This document shows, piece after piece, positions 12,315 through 23,770 of a stretch of DNA of 64,000 bases. Numbering within the stretch: the first letter of the stretch is position 1; every line of letters begins with the position of its first letter. This DNA comes from Mytilinidion resinicola. Lineage: Eukaryota; Ascomycota; Dothideomycetes; Mytilinidiales; Mytilinidiaceae. The stretch lies in contig NW_022985441.1 in the NCBI RefSeq assembly GCF_010093595.1, positions 1,419,838 to 1,483,837 on the forward strand, written 5' to 3'. The notes under the pieces are model-generated. The model saw only the letters and a list, made by a program, of their open reading frames with translations. It made no database searches and was not told where the DNA came from. A program made the position numbers and the translations under genes.

Positions 12315-13409
12315 ATGGAGAATTGGCAGAGCGCAGCGGTGTCTTGGGCTGGTTTCCTAGCATTTGCCGCCGCCTATCTATACTATACTTCCCGAAAGCA
12401 GCAGCCCGCAGGGGGCAAGGACCGTGGCCGAGCTACCCAACGTGCCATCCACGTACCACGAGATGACAACAAGCAGAAGGGTCCGGGGGAAGGCACTCCA
12501 AGAGCGACCAAGAAAGCTACCAAATCCAAGCCTGCCCGAAAGGCGAAGAAAGCGGCGAAGGAGACTGAAGAAAAGGTCGCGGCTAACATGTCCGCGAACT
12601 CTTCTACTACAGGCGGCGAAGGGGATGACGATCTATCTCCGGCTGTTTCTCCGAAGCCCAACGCCACAGCTACCAAAGCTAGTGGAAGGGATGTGTCGGA
12701 CATGTTGGAGCCAAAGGCCACTTCTGCATCTGTCCTCCGATTGACAGAACCTACCCAACCTGTTCGTGAGAGGCAGGCTCATCAGCCGCGGATTGCGACT
12801 CTAGAATCCAAGAAACAACGACAGAACAAGAAGAAGGTAGAGGAGAAGAAGCTCCAACGCGAGCAGGAGGAGAAGGAACGCAAGGCTCTTGAGGAGAAGC
12901 AGCGTCGGACCGCTCGGGAGGCTCGCGGTGAACCGGCGAAGAATGGTCTTCAACAAGCGAAGACACCAACCTCGAACGCCTGGAACCTGCGCAACGGCGC
13001 GTCTAACACGGCTGTGCGCAGCGTGATCCCCGAGTCCCAGCCACTACTCGACACCTTCGACCCGGTCGAGCAGGATAGACGGTCGACAACGAGCTCCAGC
13101 GAGGGAGCCCCGGCCGGATCTTCTGCCACTACCGACGACGTCGCCAACAACGACCGTTGGATGAGTGAAGAAGAGCAAATGCGTTTGGCTATGGCTGACT
13201 CCCAATGGACCACGGTGCCCAAGGGCCGTAAGGCGAAGAAGCCAAAGGGTGCGAGCGCTGAAGGGAGTGAAAACGGCATCGTTCCAGTCGAGCTACCGGC
13301 TTCCAAGCCTGCCCCTGCGCCTCCCGCGAACAAGACTCAAGCCCAATATACGACGTCGGCTCAACCGGGTGCCGTCTACCATCCTCTGGACTCGGACTGG
13401 GCTGTGTAA
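12315..13409 (+). CDS. conserved-looking fungal membrane-anchored basic protein, unknown function
   Basis: Single-exon frame of 364 residues; function not recognised. The first 10-25 residues form one hydrophobic segment (WAGFLAFAAAYLYY) directly after a short polar N-terminus, followed by a long Lys/Arg-rich stretch (residues about 40-90). This is the layout of a signal-anchored protein with a cytosolic body, for example on the ER. Residues about 155-205 are strongly charged (KKVEEKKLQREQEEKERK) and should form a coiled coil. The C-terminal part has a more ordered motif, DSQWTTVPKGRKAKKPKG, and ends in HPLDSDWAV. Codon use and an uninterrupted 1.1-kb frame support a real gene. Membrane anchoring and location are inferred from composition only. 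Confidence 0.75.
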   Translation: MENWQSAAVSWAGFLAFAAAYLYYTSRKQQPAGGKDRGRATQRAIHVPRDDNKQKGPGEGTPRATKKATKSKPARKAKKAAKETEEKVAANMSANSSTTGGEGDDDLSPAVSPKPNATATKASGRDVSDMLEPKATSASVLRLTEPTQPVRERQAHQPRIATLESKKQRQNKKKVEEKKLQREQEEKERKALEEKQRRTAREARGEPAKNGLQQAKTPTSNAWNLRNGASNTAVRSVIPESQPLLDTFDPVEQDRRSTTSSSEGAPAGSSATTDDVANNDRWMSEEEQMRLAMADSQWTTVPKGRKAKKPKGASAEGSENGIVPVELPASKPAPAPPANKTQAQYTTSAQPGAVYHPLDSDWAV

Positions 13410-14437
13410 ACAGCAACCTGAAGTGCAAGGGTCCAGAGCACCTCACCAAACACTCATTGGAGTGGGCCATCCCGTTGAAGCTTGAATTCCTCCACCTTAC
13501 GCGGCTCGCCTTTCTTGGTTCAGAGTAATACTCCAACCTTAAGGGTATCAGAATCTGCACAGACTTCTTTTCGGTCGACGGTTTCTTTCTGTCTTGCAGT
13601 GGATGAGGCAGCCATGGCTATAATATGTAACATCAGGGAATTTCGCGGCTTTAGCGGGGGCAATCATCTTCGGCGCCAACAACAGCTGCACACCAAAAGG
13701 GCATCATTCGCATTGCATGGACTGCGTGGGGTCTTCTGGAAATTGGTCTGGCTTTTCTTCTTTCAATTTTCTCGGTTGGGGAGTGGTTTGCTTATTCTGA
13801 TTTTGCGCTCCGACTATTACCCATTCCCTGGCTTCTCTTTTCTGGAATGGGTTGGCACTTCCGGTCATGAAGTCCATTGAACTGGCTATTGTAGTATATT
13901 CAAATATAAAACCTTCGTGGTACCCATGTGGAAATAAATCAGGTGATCTGTCCGGGATCGAGGCTCATAGCGGTCTTTCCTGTCCCTTACAAAGGTAGCA
14001 TGTCTTCCGAGGGTCAGGGAATACGCCACTTGATGGTGCAATACAACAATACGGTGGTGCTGAGAATTGGGTGTATGCGAGGTCATGGAATGCCGCCACG
14101 TTGTGTGGCGGTGAATCTTGGCGAGGCACCAAAAATACCAGACGTACGTGAGATTCAGGTCATCAAAGAATCGCCCTCGAGCGCATCGCCGCGAACAAAA
14201 GCGCGGCGGAATAAGCTAGCTGGTTTCGTAGACGCCCGGCCGTTGGACGCCCCAGACTGTACGGGCACTTTAGTTGCCGTCAGAGCACACCTGTAACGTT
14301 CGTGCATTCTGTATAAGAGGCCACCTTGCCCTAGCCCTTGACAACCACCACAGTGCCCCACGCCAACACCAACGACTCTTCGCCCCTCGCCCACCTTTCT
14401 CCCCTCTTCGCCGCCTCCAGTCTCTTGCACAGCAAAC
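13410..14437. other. intergenic, promoter side of erv29
   Basis: Holds the 3' flank of the membrane-anchored protein gene and the promoter of the Erv29 gene. The last 80 bases before the start are C/T-rich, as in many fungal leaders. Short frames on both strands show no family features. Confidence 0.55.
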
Positions 14438-15609
14438 ATGGCGCAGATACGAGGCACGGCCGGCTACCACCTCGGCAACCAGAGTCCCTTTGGCAACCCG
14501 GGCAGGAGCTCTGCCACAGACGACCCGAGTCCGCTGGACCAGCTCCGAGAGCAGACGAACAAGGTCGAGGAGTGGTTAGACACCGTGTCAGACCCCATCA
14601 AGCCGTGAGTGTTCCGCAGCTTCAGCCATTTCGAGGGTGTGAGAAAAGTGTGGTTCGATTGGACGCAGTGCTGACCATGCACCGCGCACAATAGCTATCT
14701 ACCAGCAATTGGACGATTCCTAATCGTCGTGACATTCTTAGAAGATGCGCTGCGCATTCTCACCCAGTGGAACGACCAGCTCACATACCTACATACCTAC
14801 CGGGGGAGTGAGTTCGCCCGCCTGCTTTCAGCAACTTCAATAAGGAAAATCCGCTGACACCGTCTCGCTTCACAGTCTATAATGGCCTGACACACCTCTT
14901 CCTCATCGTAAACATCGTCGCCATGGTCGCGTGCTCCTTCATGATTATCGTTCGAAAACACTCGGATTATGGCGTCGCAGGGTTGATGGGCGTGGTTGTG
15001 TTGCAAGGAGTTGGATACGGACTAGTTTTTGACCTCAATTTCTTCCTCCGCAATCTGTCTGTCATGGGCGGGCTCCTCATGGTGCTTTCCGATTCGTGGG
15101 TGCGCAAGAGGTTTGCGCCAGCCGGACTACCACAGATTGATGAGAAGGACCGCAAGATGTATTTCCAACTGGCAGGAAGGATCCTGTTGATCTTCCTATT
15201 CATTGGCTTTGTCTTCCGCGGCGACTGGAGCTTCTGGAGAGTCCTAGTCAGCATTATAGGCTTCGGAGCCTGCGTCATGGTCGTTGTGGGCTTCAAATCA
15301 AAATGGAGCGCCATTATGCTGGTTATCATTCTCAGCATCTTCAATGTGCTGGTCAACAACTTCTGGACGGTATGTTTGAGTCTTGCAACTCCAGACCGCT
15401 CAATTCTGACTAGCTATGCAGCTCCATCCTCACCATCCCCACAAGGACTTCGCCAAATACGATTTCTTCCAGATCCTATCCATTGTGTAGGTCTCATATT
15501 TCGAGAACTACCCGGATTCTAGCTAACACGTCTCAGTGGTGGTCTCCTTCTCCTAGTCAACATGGGGCCCGGACAATTCAGTGTAGACGAGAAGAAGAAG
15601 GTCTATTAA
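14438..15609 (+). CDS. erv29: Erv29/SURF4-family ER cargo receptor
   Basis: Multi-pass membrane protein that loads soluble secretory cargo into COPII vesicles at the ER and is recycled from the Golgi. Five exons: 14438-14604, 14695-14807, 14876-15369, 15422-15486, 15537-15609, giving 303 residues, the usual size of the family. Family blocks: LDQLREQTNKVEEWLD at the N-terminus, LPAIGRFLIVVTFLEDALRI, the tryptophan-rich FVFRGDWSFWR, and the loop LHPHHPHKDFAKYDFFQ encoded by small exon 4. At least six hydrophobic segments are visible. The C-terminus EKKKVY ends in KKVY, a dilysine (KKXX) signal for COPI retrieval to the ER, as expected for this receptor. All exon joins keep one frame and rebuild conserved motifs, so the model is strong. 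Confidence 0.93.
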
Positions 15610-16295
15610 ACAAGTTCGATTTGAGCAGCGGGGGTTCATCAATTAGTGACAAGCAGAGCTCAGTCAGCAGAGTCACAATTTCATTTATTATTGTGAGAAC
15701 GATAAACGGAGGCGAGGTATGACACCCAAAAACATGGCGTGGAGTCCGGATGGCTGCGTCGTAGATCATCGAGAAGGCGTTTATTATATCGCGAATTGGA
15801 TTTCCTCTTGGTCCGCAGTGGTGCCTGTGGACTTGATAGCATATTTGCTGATGTTTTTCTCTATACAAGTTAAGTATGCAGACCAAAGAATCAAGGAGAC
15901 ATGTATTATGTTGAGATCACTCCTGTGATATGTCTGCCATTTCGACCTATCTCAGAATGATACGTAGATTAAGCCCGTGCTTGAGAAGTATCGGCGGATT
16001 CCGGCGACGTTTCAGTCGAAACCCTCACACACCATGACAAATTCAGAACCGCGGCCTCATTTGACCACTAATAGGTACTTTCGGACAGGTTTCCACCAAT
16101 TTTCGTGAGCAGCTTCTTTATTGGGCGAAACTAAGTCCACGAAGTTATGTCATCAACCTTGAGCCAAGCCTCATGTTGTTGAGCTAATCTGTGCAGATCT
16201 TCCTTTATAAAACTCCGACCGTCGTCTTCACACCTTAGTATTTGTTAGACTTTCGACAGCGTATACGAGCATCTGAAGTCCTCTCTATTATCAAC
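15610..16295. other. intergenic, promoter of nucleoside hydrolase gene
   Basis: Spacer between two same-direction genes. The only recognisable element is a TATA-like box 90 bases before the downstream start codon. No gene seen. Confidence 0.55.
16206..16212 (+). promoter_or_regulatory. TATA-like box of nucleoside hydrolase gene
   Basis: TATAAAA, 84 bases upstream of the ATG at 16296. Position fits a core promoter with a short leader; inference from sequence only. Confidence 0.5.
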
Positions 16296-18573
16296 ATGGC
16301 GCCACGAAACCGAATCATCATCGACACGGACCCGGTAAGCTGCTGACGCGAGCTCTCAATATCTTCACGTGTATCTAGCGACACAAGCTGATCCATCATT
16401 CTAGGGTGTCGATGATATTTTGGCTATCCTTCTTGCCTTTGCGGCCAAGCCAGAGGAATTAGAAGTTCTGCTGTTGTCTCTGACCTTTGGAAACGTTGAG
16501 GTCCAAAGGTTGGACTCCACTTTCTTTCTTCTTCATCTTCCATAATCCCAAGATTGTCTATGCTGAGTCTTTTTTATTTCACAGCTGTCTCAGAAATGTT
16601 GTCACTTTGTTCCATTATATCGAGAAAGAGCAGACATGGCGGAGGGAAAACGGCAAGCCAGAGGGGTTTGAGGCGTTGAAGGCTTGCAAGCCTATCGGTG
16701 AGCTTGAAACCACTTTTCGTTGATGAAATCTGCGGTGCTGATAGAGTTCGCAGTGGCTGTTGGAGCAGAGGAGCCGCTTGCAGATCAGATTATGCTGGCA
16801 GATTATTTCCGTGCGTATTCCCAGAAAACTCACCGTCTGCTAACCTCGATATTAACTCTTCTAGACGGCATCGATGGACTCGGAGGCATCCACCACAGCG
16901 TACGTTCCCATACCATCGCAATCTCAAATCGCTAACAAACTATAGCATCCTCACCTCACGCCAGCGGATACTTGGAAGTCCCTCTTCAAAGCTGCTGCCT
17001 CTTCCTCAGACCCTGAAGAAGTTTCCGCAGCGAATGAAGCTCAAGACCCATCCCATGCTCTCTTCACGCCCTCTACCAAACCCGCGGCGGAAGAGATGCT
17101 TCGTCTACTTCGCGAAAACGAGCCAGACACCATTACCATTGTAGCCATTGGGCCACTGACTAATCTTGCAATTGCTGCTTTTATTGATCCTGAGACCTTC
17201 CTCCGTGCTAAGGAGGTTGTGGTTATGGGTGGTGCGATTGATGTTCCAGGGAATGTGAGTATTCGCCGATCTTGTCCTAGTACCATTTGTACCCGCCTCT
17301 TCGAACCTTCAAATCTCTCTAGAAAATCTATGGGGTATGCTCTTATTTATACCCAACTAACCCCTGCCCCAGATGACCCCTGGTGCCGAATTCAACACCT
17401 ATGCCGACAGCGTCGCCGCCGCCCGCATCTTCGCTCTCACATCTACCCACCCCCGCATGACCATGCCGCCAACACCGCCTGGCAACCAGGACGCTCTCCT
17501 GGCGCCCTATCCGACGAAGCTGTCCCGGCAACTGAAGCTGACGTTGTTCCCGCTCGGTAAGTGGGGTGTGCCGTTTCCGCGCCGAATCTCTCCTTCATCT
17601 CATGCACCCTCTCTTTTCTTTACTCGTTCCAACCCCAACCCCGTTTTTGCATAACCGCTTCTCGGATCGAGACTGCTCCTTTACTCCCCTACCCTAGTCG
17701 CAAATCTTTCGCTTCGAAAAAAGAGCCCAATTCGGCCAAGCCCTCCCTTCACCCACCACCCCTGGTCTCAGATCTTTCGCTTCGAAAATCCGTCCCAATT
17801 CAGTCACCCCTCCCCTCTCTCCATCCTCAACCTACCCCTCCTCTTCCACCTGTTTACTCCAACCCAATTCAGTACTTCGCTTCGAACCCCCCCCCCTCTT
17901 CCCTCCATCACCAACTTGCTCCCCGCCACCCTAATCCAACCCTCTCCCCTCCTTTACCCACCCAACTAACCCCCCTTCAACAGACATCACAACCCCCCAC
18001 GCCCTCACCCGCGGCACCTTCACCGCACACACCCTCCCCCTCCTGGCACCCTCCTCCCCCCAAAACACGCCCCCTCTAACCTCCCCCTCCCCCCTCGCCA
18101 CCTGGACCGCCGCCTTCCTGGCCCCCACCTTCGCCAAAATCGCCTCCCTCGACGCCGCCGCCCGCACCGCGCCCCCGGACGCCGTCGCGCTGCAGCTGCA
18201 CGACCCGTGCTGCGTGTGGTACGCCATGGCCGCCGCCCCCAGCGTGGAGTTCCCGGCGGTCGTGAAGGATGTCCGGGTCGAGACGGCGGGGCAGTGGACG
18301 CGCGGGTTTTGCGTGGTGGATGGGCGGGGGCGGCAGCGGATGGAGGAGGAGGATGATGGGGGGGATGAAGAGGGGGAGGTGGAGGTGGAGAAGGAGGTGG
18401 TGGGGGATCATGGGCGCTGGCTGGGCGGCCGGGGGAATGCGGTGAGGGTGTGTGTGGGGAGTCCCGGGTTTGATGTGTTCCAGGGGGTGCTGTTGGGGCG
18501 GGTGTTTGGGACGACGACGACGACGACGACGACGGGGGCGGGGGGCGGGGAGTTGTTTGAAGTGAGGAAGTGA
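16296..18573 (+). CDS. inosine-uridine preferring nucleoside hydrolase (IUNH family)
   Basis: Calcium-dependent hydrolase that splits nucleosides into ribose and base for salvage. Eight exons: 16296-16334, 16405-16508, 16585-16697, 16754-16810, 16865-16899, 16946-17254, 17373-17556, 17984-18573, giving 476 residues. The hallmark DTDPGVDD is at residues 10-17 and is rebuilt across intron 1. Further family blocks are LLSLTFGN, VAVGAEEPLADQ, HGIDGLGGIH (exons 4-5), IGPLTNLA, VVMGGAIDVPGN and MTPGAEFN. Exon 4 is placed at GTTCGCAG|TG because it restores PIVAVGA; the upstream AG also splices in frame but breaks the motif. Oddities: intron 7 is 427 nt and C-rich, and exon 8 carries an acidic insert (EEEDDGGDEEGEVEVEKE) and an ACG repeat coding polythreonine near the C-terminus. 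Substrate preference cannot be read from sequence alone. Confidence 0.87.
17557..17983 (+). other. long pyrimidine-rich intron 7 of nucleoside hydrolase
   Basis: A 427-nt intron, several times longer than its neighbours in the gene, with GTAAGT donor and CAACAG acceptor. It is dominated by C and T and contains near-identical copies of a short motif built on TCTTTCGCTTCGAAAA (near 17705 and 17771), with a shorter version near 17876. Looks like local low-complexity expansion. Confidence 0.7.
18511..18533 (+). repeat. (ACG)n trinucleotide repeat within coding exon
   Basis: Seven or more ACG units encoding a run of threonines near the C-terminus of the nucleoside hydrolase. Confidence 0.9.
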
Positions 18574-18899
18574 GTGAGTGAGGAGGGAGTGGAGATAAAT
18601 AGGAATTTGAAGGCAGACAGAGGGGTTTGTTAGTTTACTTGGGCGTAAGTAGATATCAGATATCAGATCTCATCACTCAACAATAATAAGACGTTTTCAA
18701 GTAAGAGTTTTGCTTTCTTCTGATTTTGCTTCAAAAGGGGGCGGGGGGTGCGCAAGAGAGGTAATATATACAAATATCAGAACCACGTATCCCAGTAGTC
18801 CAGTTTCTCAATCTCGACGCCATTCCTTAATCGTAGCACATCCTCTGGTTCAGTCATTACCATTCCCCCGAGATTCCTGTCCACTCAAAGTCGCTATAT
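18574..18899. other. convergent spacer between nucleoside hydrolase and aldehyde dehydrogenase
   Basis: Short region between two 3' ends. Nothing beyond probable 3' UTRs is visible. Confidence 0.6.
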
Positions 18900-20709
18900 C
18901 TAACCGAACAACGCATCGCCAAGACGGATGCTCACTGTCTTGATCTGCGTGTAGTTATCTAGCGCGGCCTCGCCCAGCTCGCGGCCGATACCGCTCTCCT
19001 TGTAGCCGCCGAACGGCAGCTGGTGGTGCAGCATGTTGTAGGCGTTGACCCACACGGTGCCCGCGCGGAGCGCGTTGGAGACCTCGAGCGCGGTGTTGAG
19101 GTTGGAGGTGTGCACGGCGGCGGCGAGGCCGTAGTTGGAGGCGTTGGCCGTCTTGATAATCTCCTCCTTGGTCTTGAACTTGGCGATGGAGCAGACGGGA
19201 CCGAAGATCTCTTCTTGCACAATCTTCATGTTCTCGGTCACGTTGCTGAAGATGGTCGGCTCGATGAAGTAGCCCTTGGTGCCCTTGCGCTTGCCGCCGG
19301 TCACGACGGTGGCGCCCTCCTTCTTGCCGCTCTCGATGTAGCTGGGTGATGTTAGTGTATGTTTAGGGGAAGGGACATATGGAAGTAGTTGGGGGATCAT
19401 GTGACTTACCCCATGATGCGGTCGAACTGTAGCTGGGAAACCTGGGGTCCCTGGAAGGTGTCGGCGTGGAATGGGTCGCCGACCTCGTTGGCGGCCGCTC
19501 GCTCCTTGAATCGCACGATGAACTTGTCGTAGATATCTTCTTGTACGTAGACACGGGAACCGGCACAGCAGCACTGGCCGTGGTTGAAGTAGATACCGAA
19601 GTTGACCCACGAGATGGCGTTGTCGATATCGGCGTCAGCGAAGACGATGTTGGGGCTCTTGCCACCGAGTTCGAGAGTGACCTTCTTCAAATTGGAGCCA
19701 GCGGCGGCCTTCATGATCTGGCGACCGACGACGGTAGAGCCAGTGAAGGCGACCTTGTCGATGTCCATGTGCGAGGAGATGGCGGCACCGGCAACCTTTC
19801 CAAAGCCGGAGATGACGTTGATGACACCTGGTGGGAAGCCGGCCTCGACAATGAGGTTGCATGCCACGAGGGCGGAGAGGGGAGTCTGCTCAGCAGTCTT
19901 GAGGACGACGGTGTTACCGCAGGCGATGGCGGGGCCAATCTTCCATGCCCACATGAGGATGGGGAAGTTCCATGGGATGATTTGACCACAGACACCAATC
20001 TAATAGTTGTCAGCGTTGTTTGAGACTCCATGTAGCTGCTGAGATTGTGTTCAGGGGTGTGCATTGCTGCTGACAGCTATAGCGGTGAAGTGATGCTGGT
20101 GATTCTGACGTGAGAGAAATGTGCTTACGGGCTCCTTCTTGGTGTAGTTGAACGCGTCGTGTGTAGTCTCGATGACCTTGCCCTCGATCTTGTCGGCCCA
20201 GCCGCCGTAGTACCTCAGGCAGCCAGCAGCCATGCCAACGTCGCCCTTGGCCATGGTGAGAGCCTTGCCATTGTCCAGCGATTCAACGGCGCCGAGAAGG
20301 TCGACGTTCTTCTCGAACAGGTCGGCGAGCTTAACCAGCAGCTTGCCACGGTTCTCGGGAGTCTCCCTCCGCCATGGGCCTTCAAAGGCTTTGCGTGCGG
20401 CGGTTACGGCAAGATCGACGTCCTTCTCTGTGGCCTCGTGCACCGAGACGATGACCTCTTCGGTGGAGGGGTTGATGACCTCGAAGGTCTTGCCGTCGAC
20501 GCCCTTGACCCACTCGTTGTTGATGAAGCTGAGAGGGGTCAGCAATTGCATACACATTGCAGCTTTGCCAGACAGGGCTCGCCATCCATGGGGCGGCGAT
20601 GCTCGGTCCGTCGGCAATTGGGGGATTGGAGTCAAAGAGGTACTCACAGGCCAGTGGGCTGCTCATAGTCGCCGCTGTGAGGCGTGTGGAGCTTGGCTGT
20701 AAGTCCCAT
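18900..20709 (-). CDS. aldA: NAD(P)-dependent aldehyde dehydrogenase (ALDH1/2, AldA type)
   Basis: Oxidises aldehydes such as acetaldehyde to acids; in moulds this class works in ethanol and alcohol catabolism. Four minus-strand exons: 20709-20648, 20528-20129, 19999-19410, 19341-18900, giving 497 residues, the standard length. Motifs: [20 protein letters not shown] at the start, [18 protein letters not shown] (cofactor), [13 protein letters not shown] (Rossmann), [13 protein letters not shown] with the general-base Glu, [10 protein letters not shown] with the catalytic Cys, EEIFGPV, and the C-terminal [18 protein letters not shown]. The start codon is the only ATG giving the family N-terminus ([20 protein letters not shown]). 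No targeting peptide is evident, so probably cytosolic. The symbol follows the Aspergillus orthologue; inducer specificity here is inference. Confidence 0.93.
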
Positions 20710-20823
20710 GATTGCGGTGGTGTAGTGTATGGGGGTATCGAATTGGATCTGGTGGGGGTGACGGGTGGTGGTGGGAGTGGGGAAGAAGAGGTTCTTTGCA
20801 CAGCAACATGGGGCGCCGGAGGG

Positions 20824-20832
20824 CTTTTATAT
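20824..20832 (-). promoter_or_regulatory. TATA box of aldehyde dehydrogenase gene
   Basis: Reads ATATAAAAG on the minus strand, about 115 bases upstream of the ATG at 20709; a strong core-promoter match. Confidence 0.6.
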
Positions 20833-21876
20833 GGACAGCACTCGACGGGCCCAGGGCCTCGTCGCCGCTCCACCTTCCCTGATCACCAAGCAGCAGCTCG
20901 CGAGGGTGCTCACTGGCCTCGGTCTCGCGGGAGATGCCCGCACGCACGCAGTCGCAGCTGTTTTGGCGGCGACAGTGAGGGGCATTGCCCCGCACCTCTT
21001 CGCAGCTCCAGCCAATGCGCTCCACGCCCTCCCCCACTGCACAAAAATTATGACCTACCGGGCGGCCTCTGGCCTACGTCAGGGCTGCCTGACAAGCATC
21101 CAATGCCTACAGTGCTGGGCGAAATACTAATCTGTCCGCGGAATGCCCCATATTCCCTTTAAACTGCCGCGCTGCTGTTCCGTATGCAGCGTTGGAGGCT
21201 GCAGACTGTGTCTTCTGCCTGCGCCCTGATACTCAAGCCCTCCCGCCCTTGGTCCCCAGATCCACAGTTCGGTCGTCGGGTTCCTTTCGAGCGAGATCCA
21301 CAGCAAACCCCCCAGCTCAGGTCGAGGGGGCTGAGACAAAGTCAAACGCCCTGGCATGCATGCACTGCCATGGTACCCTCCTCATCCGGGCCAGACTGGA
21401 GGCGTAGTGCGGCTCGAATGGCTCGATATCACGCCGCAATGGCCCTTCTCCGCACAAACGGAGCTGCTGGGTCCCGTCGCTCCCGCACCAACGCCTGCTC
21501 TATCACGTCCGCCGGCCTCGCAAGCCCGCTGGATCAATGGACGCGCTCATCCGACGCCAGTGAAGCGACCGCCCTCGTGACCCTGCCCCGCCGTGCACTC
21601 CACTGGTGTTTCGTAGCTTCTTTGTTCGCACTGCACGCCAGACTGATAACCGCGCATGTCACTGGAGAACTGTGTTGGGGTGCACGCAATGTATTGGGTG
21701 AGCCTTTGCTCATTGTGAAGCCCTAGCCGCTCGATACTCCATCGCTCGCCTACCCTGAAGCAAGGAAATGTCCGTGTGGCAGTCTGTTATACAACCCAAC
21801 AAGAAGAGTGGTCCAATCAATCTGGAAACAAAACCCCGGATAGAAGAAGGGTACCCGTGGAACGCCGTCCACACCC

Positions 21877-21977
21877 ATTGCCGAAGAACTGTGCCTACTC
21901 CGGCAACCATGCTGATACTGTATCAAATTGCCCGAAGACCTGTACCGACCCCGGCAACCATGCTGATAGCGCATCGA
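21877..21977. repeat. 50-bp tandem duplication
   Basis: Two diverged copies, 21877-21926 and 21927-21977. Both begin with ATTGCC(C)GAAGA and share an exact 18-base core, CCGGCAACCATGCTGATA. Confidence 0.8.
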
Positions 21978-22017
21978 CCCGATCACTTTCTATATTAGTA
22001 CCCTGTGCCTCGTGTAC

Positions 22018-23770
22018 TTATTCGTGGGAGCTTACCAAGATATCGTCGTCCATACCAGTGTCTCCACCGGCCGGAACCTGAACAGCACCACCGTTGGTGA
22101 CCATTGCATCGCCGTTGGGAGCATCGCCGACGAAGTAGTCAGCCATCTCCGCGTCGAGCTCGTCCGCCGTCTTAGGCTTTCCGCGACCAGCATTGCGGCC
22201 ACGGGCCGTCTTGCCTCGTCCGCGGGTGGTTCCCTTGCCGTCTCTGCCTGCGGTGGCCGGCTTTGGCTGCGACTTGGCGGCGTTCTTCGGTTGACTGTAC
22301 ATATGAGAACATGAAGACTGAGAATGCGTTTAAGCTACTTACGAGACGCGCTCGCTGAAGCTCTTGACCGGCGCCGCCGGAGGGAGATCCTTCGGGTTGA
22401 CCATGACCTCGATCTTCATCGGGCGGTTATCGACCTTGACACCGTTCAGGCTCTTGGCCGCTTCAGCGGCGGCGGTTGCCTTCGCGAAGGTGATCGCAGC
22501 AATGCCACGGCTGACGCCGTTGGGTCCGTAGGTGATGATGACTTTCTTGACGGGTCCAACGGTCTTGATGAAGTACTCCTAACGAAGGGGGGTTGGTTAG
22601 TTACGCATTCCGAGAAGTTGTATCGCTCTTTACGGCCGGCGGGGCAAAATCCAAAAGTACGCATTGAACTAGCCGTGTAAACGGAAATACCGGAAACCGG
22701 TTAGGGAAACAGCCCAAGGTAGACATCCTCAGAGCAGAAGACCAGCGAGCGAGCAGTGATAGTTAGTGAGTCGAGACACCATCGTCGAAGTCCACCGTCG
22801 AAATGCCAACCATCATTTCCAGTGTCGCATATCGCGCTACCAGGAGGGGTTGACAGAGCCTAGGGACACAAAGACTGAGAACAGGTTCGCAGTCGTAGTA
22901 GAAACGAAGCTAATCCCGTAGTCTTTCTCGTGATACTTCCCTTTTCGCATGACGACGTTGTCTGTGCGATCTGCCTTAACCATTCGTGTGCCCATCCCTC
23001 TGAAGATTCTCTGTTCGACCAACGGTGTACTCATGCCGTAGGTGGTCTGCTTATCAAGTTTGCTGTGCTGCCGGTTCACTGCTACGCTCGCTGAAACAGT
23101 TGCATCCACAAGTGGTAACATCCACAAGGTGGTATCTGTCGGATCTCTGCCTCAAGGAGCCAGAGCAATCCATAGGGGTTTCGTGCCAACACTTGTCTTT
23201 GCCATGCTCTTCGATGAGCTGCTTGCCAGGCAGTCATGAAATTGAACAGGCTTTACAGCGACGAAGTCTCCATGCTCAACTCGTCGTCCTCTGCATCAAG
23301 CTTATGAAAGCGAGCAAGAGTGTCAGAGAAGCCGGTTTTGGCTACCCAGATTGTATATGCACGTACACTGTACGGCTCGAAAGGGAGGTAGGTTCGTAAA
23401 CATCGCGGGCACCGCCGGTCGTAAAGACAAGGATTGAAGGCTTTGTTGCCTTTCGCGCTCAACATACCTTGATTTGCTGCTCATCAACGTCATTGGGCTG
23501 TGAACTGTTAGCAGTGTCCAATTTCTCGGAGATCTCGTGGATACTGACCAGGTTGCTGACATTGATCTTGCTCTCAGTAGCTCCGGAGGGACCAGTCGGG
23601 GCGTTATGCTTGCCGGTCTGCTTTGCGGCAGCCCTAGTATTCTTCTTGACGCCGCCGACGGGCGGAGCAGCAGCGGCAGCCTTGCCTCCACGGCGACCAC
23701 CACGGTTCGGGCGGGTGTCGCGACGAGTCTTGAGAATGTCGTCGAGCGACTGGTTGAGTTTGTCGGCCAT
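22018..23770 (-). CDS. mRNA export adaptor of the Yra1/Mlo3/ALY-REF family
   Basis: Nuclear RNA-binding adaptor that joins spliced mRNPs to the export receptor through TREX. Three minus-strand exons: 23770-23468, 22578-22343, 22294-22018, giving 271 residues. The N-terminus has the REF box (LNQSLDDILKTRR) followed by an RGG-rich stretch. A single RRM spans the first splice: RNP2-like INVSNLV and RNP1-like SRGIAAITF. A second RG-rich region follows, then the C-terminal REF motif LDAEMADYF. Intron 1 is 889 nt (23467-22579), by far the longest in the window; the yeast YRA1 gene is known for one large autoregulatory intron. The last codons may differ: a GTAAGC donor at the end could splice to an unseen terminal exon, whereas reading through gives stop at 22018. 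Start chosen for the REF box. Confidence 0.9.

Larger units (their letters stand above)
20710..22017. other. intergenic region between aldehyde dehydrogenase promoter and Yra1 gene 3' end
   Basis: Holds the aldehyde dehydrogenase promoter at its left end and a 50-bp tandem duplication near 21.9 kb. Several frames of 70-200 codons occur in the GC-rich part, but they overlap each other and show no family features. Confidence 0.55.

Noticed and set aside
23025..23399. 124-codon plus-strand frame inside the large Yra1-type intron
   Set aside because: Considered as a nested gene, but it has no start context, domain or splice support.
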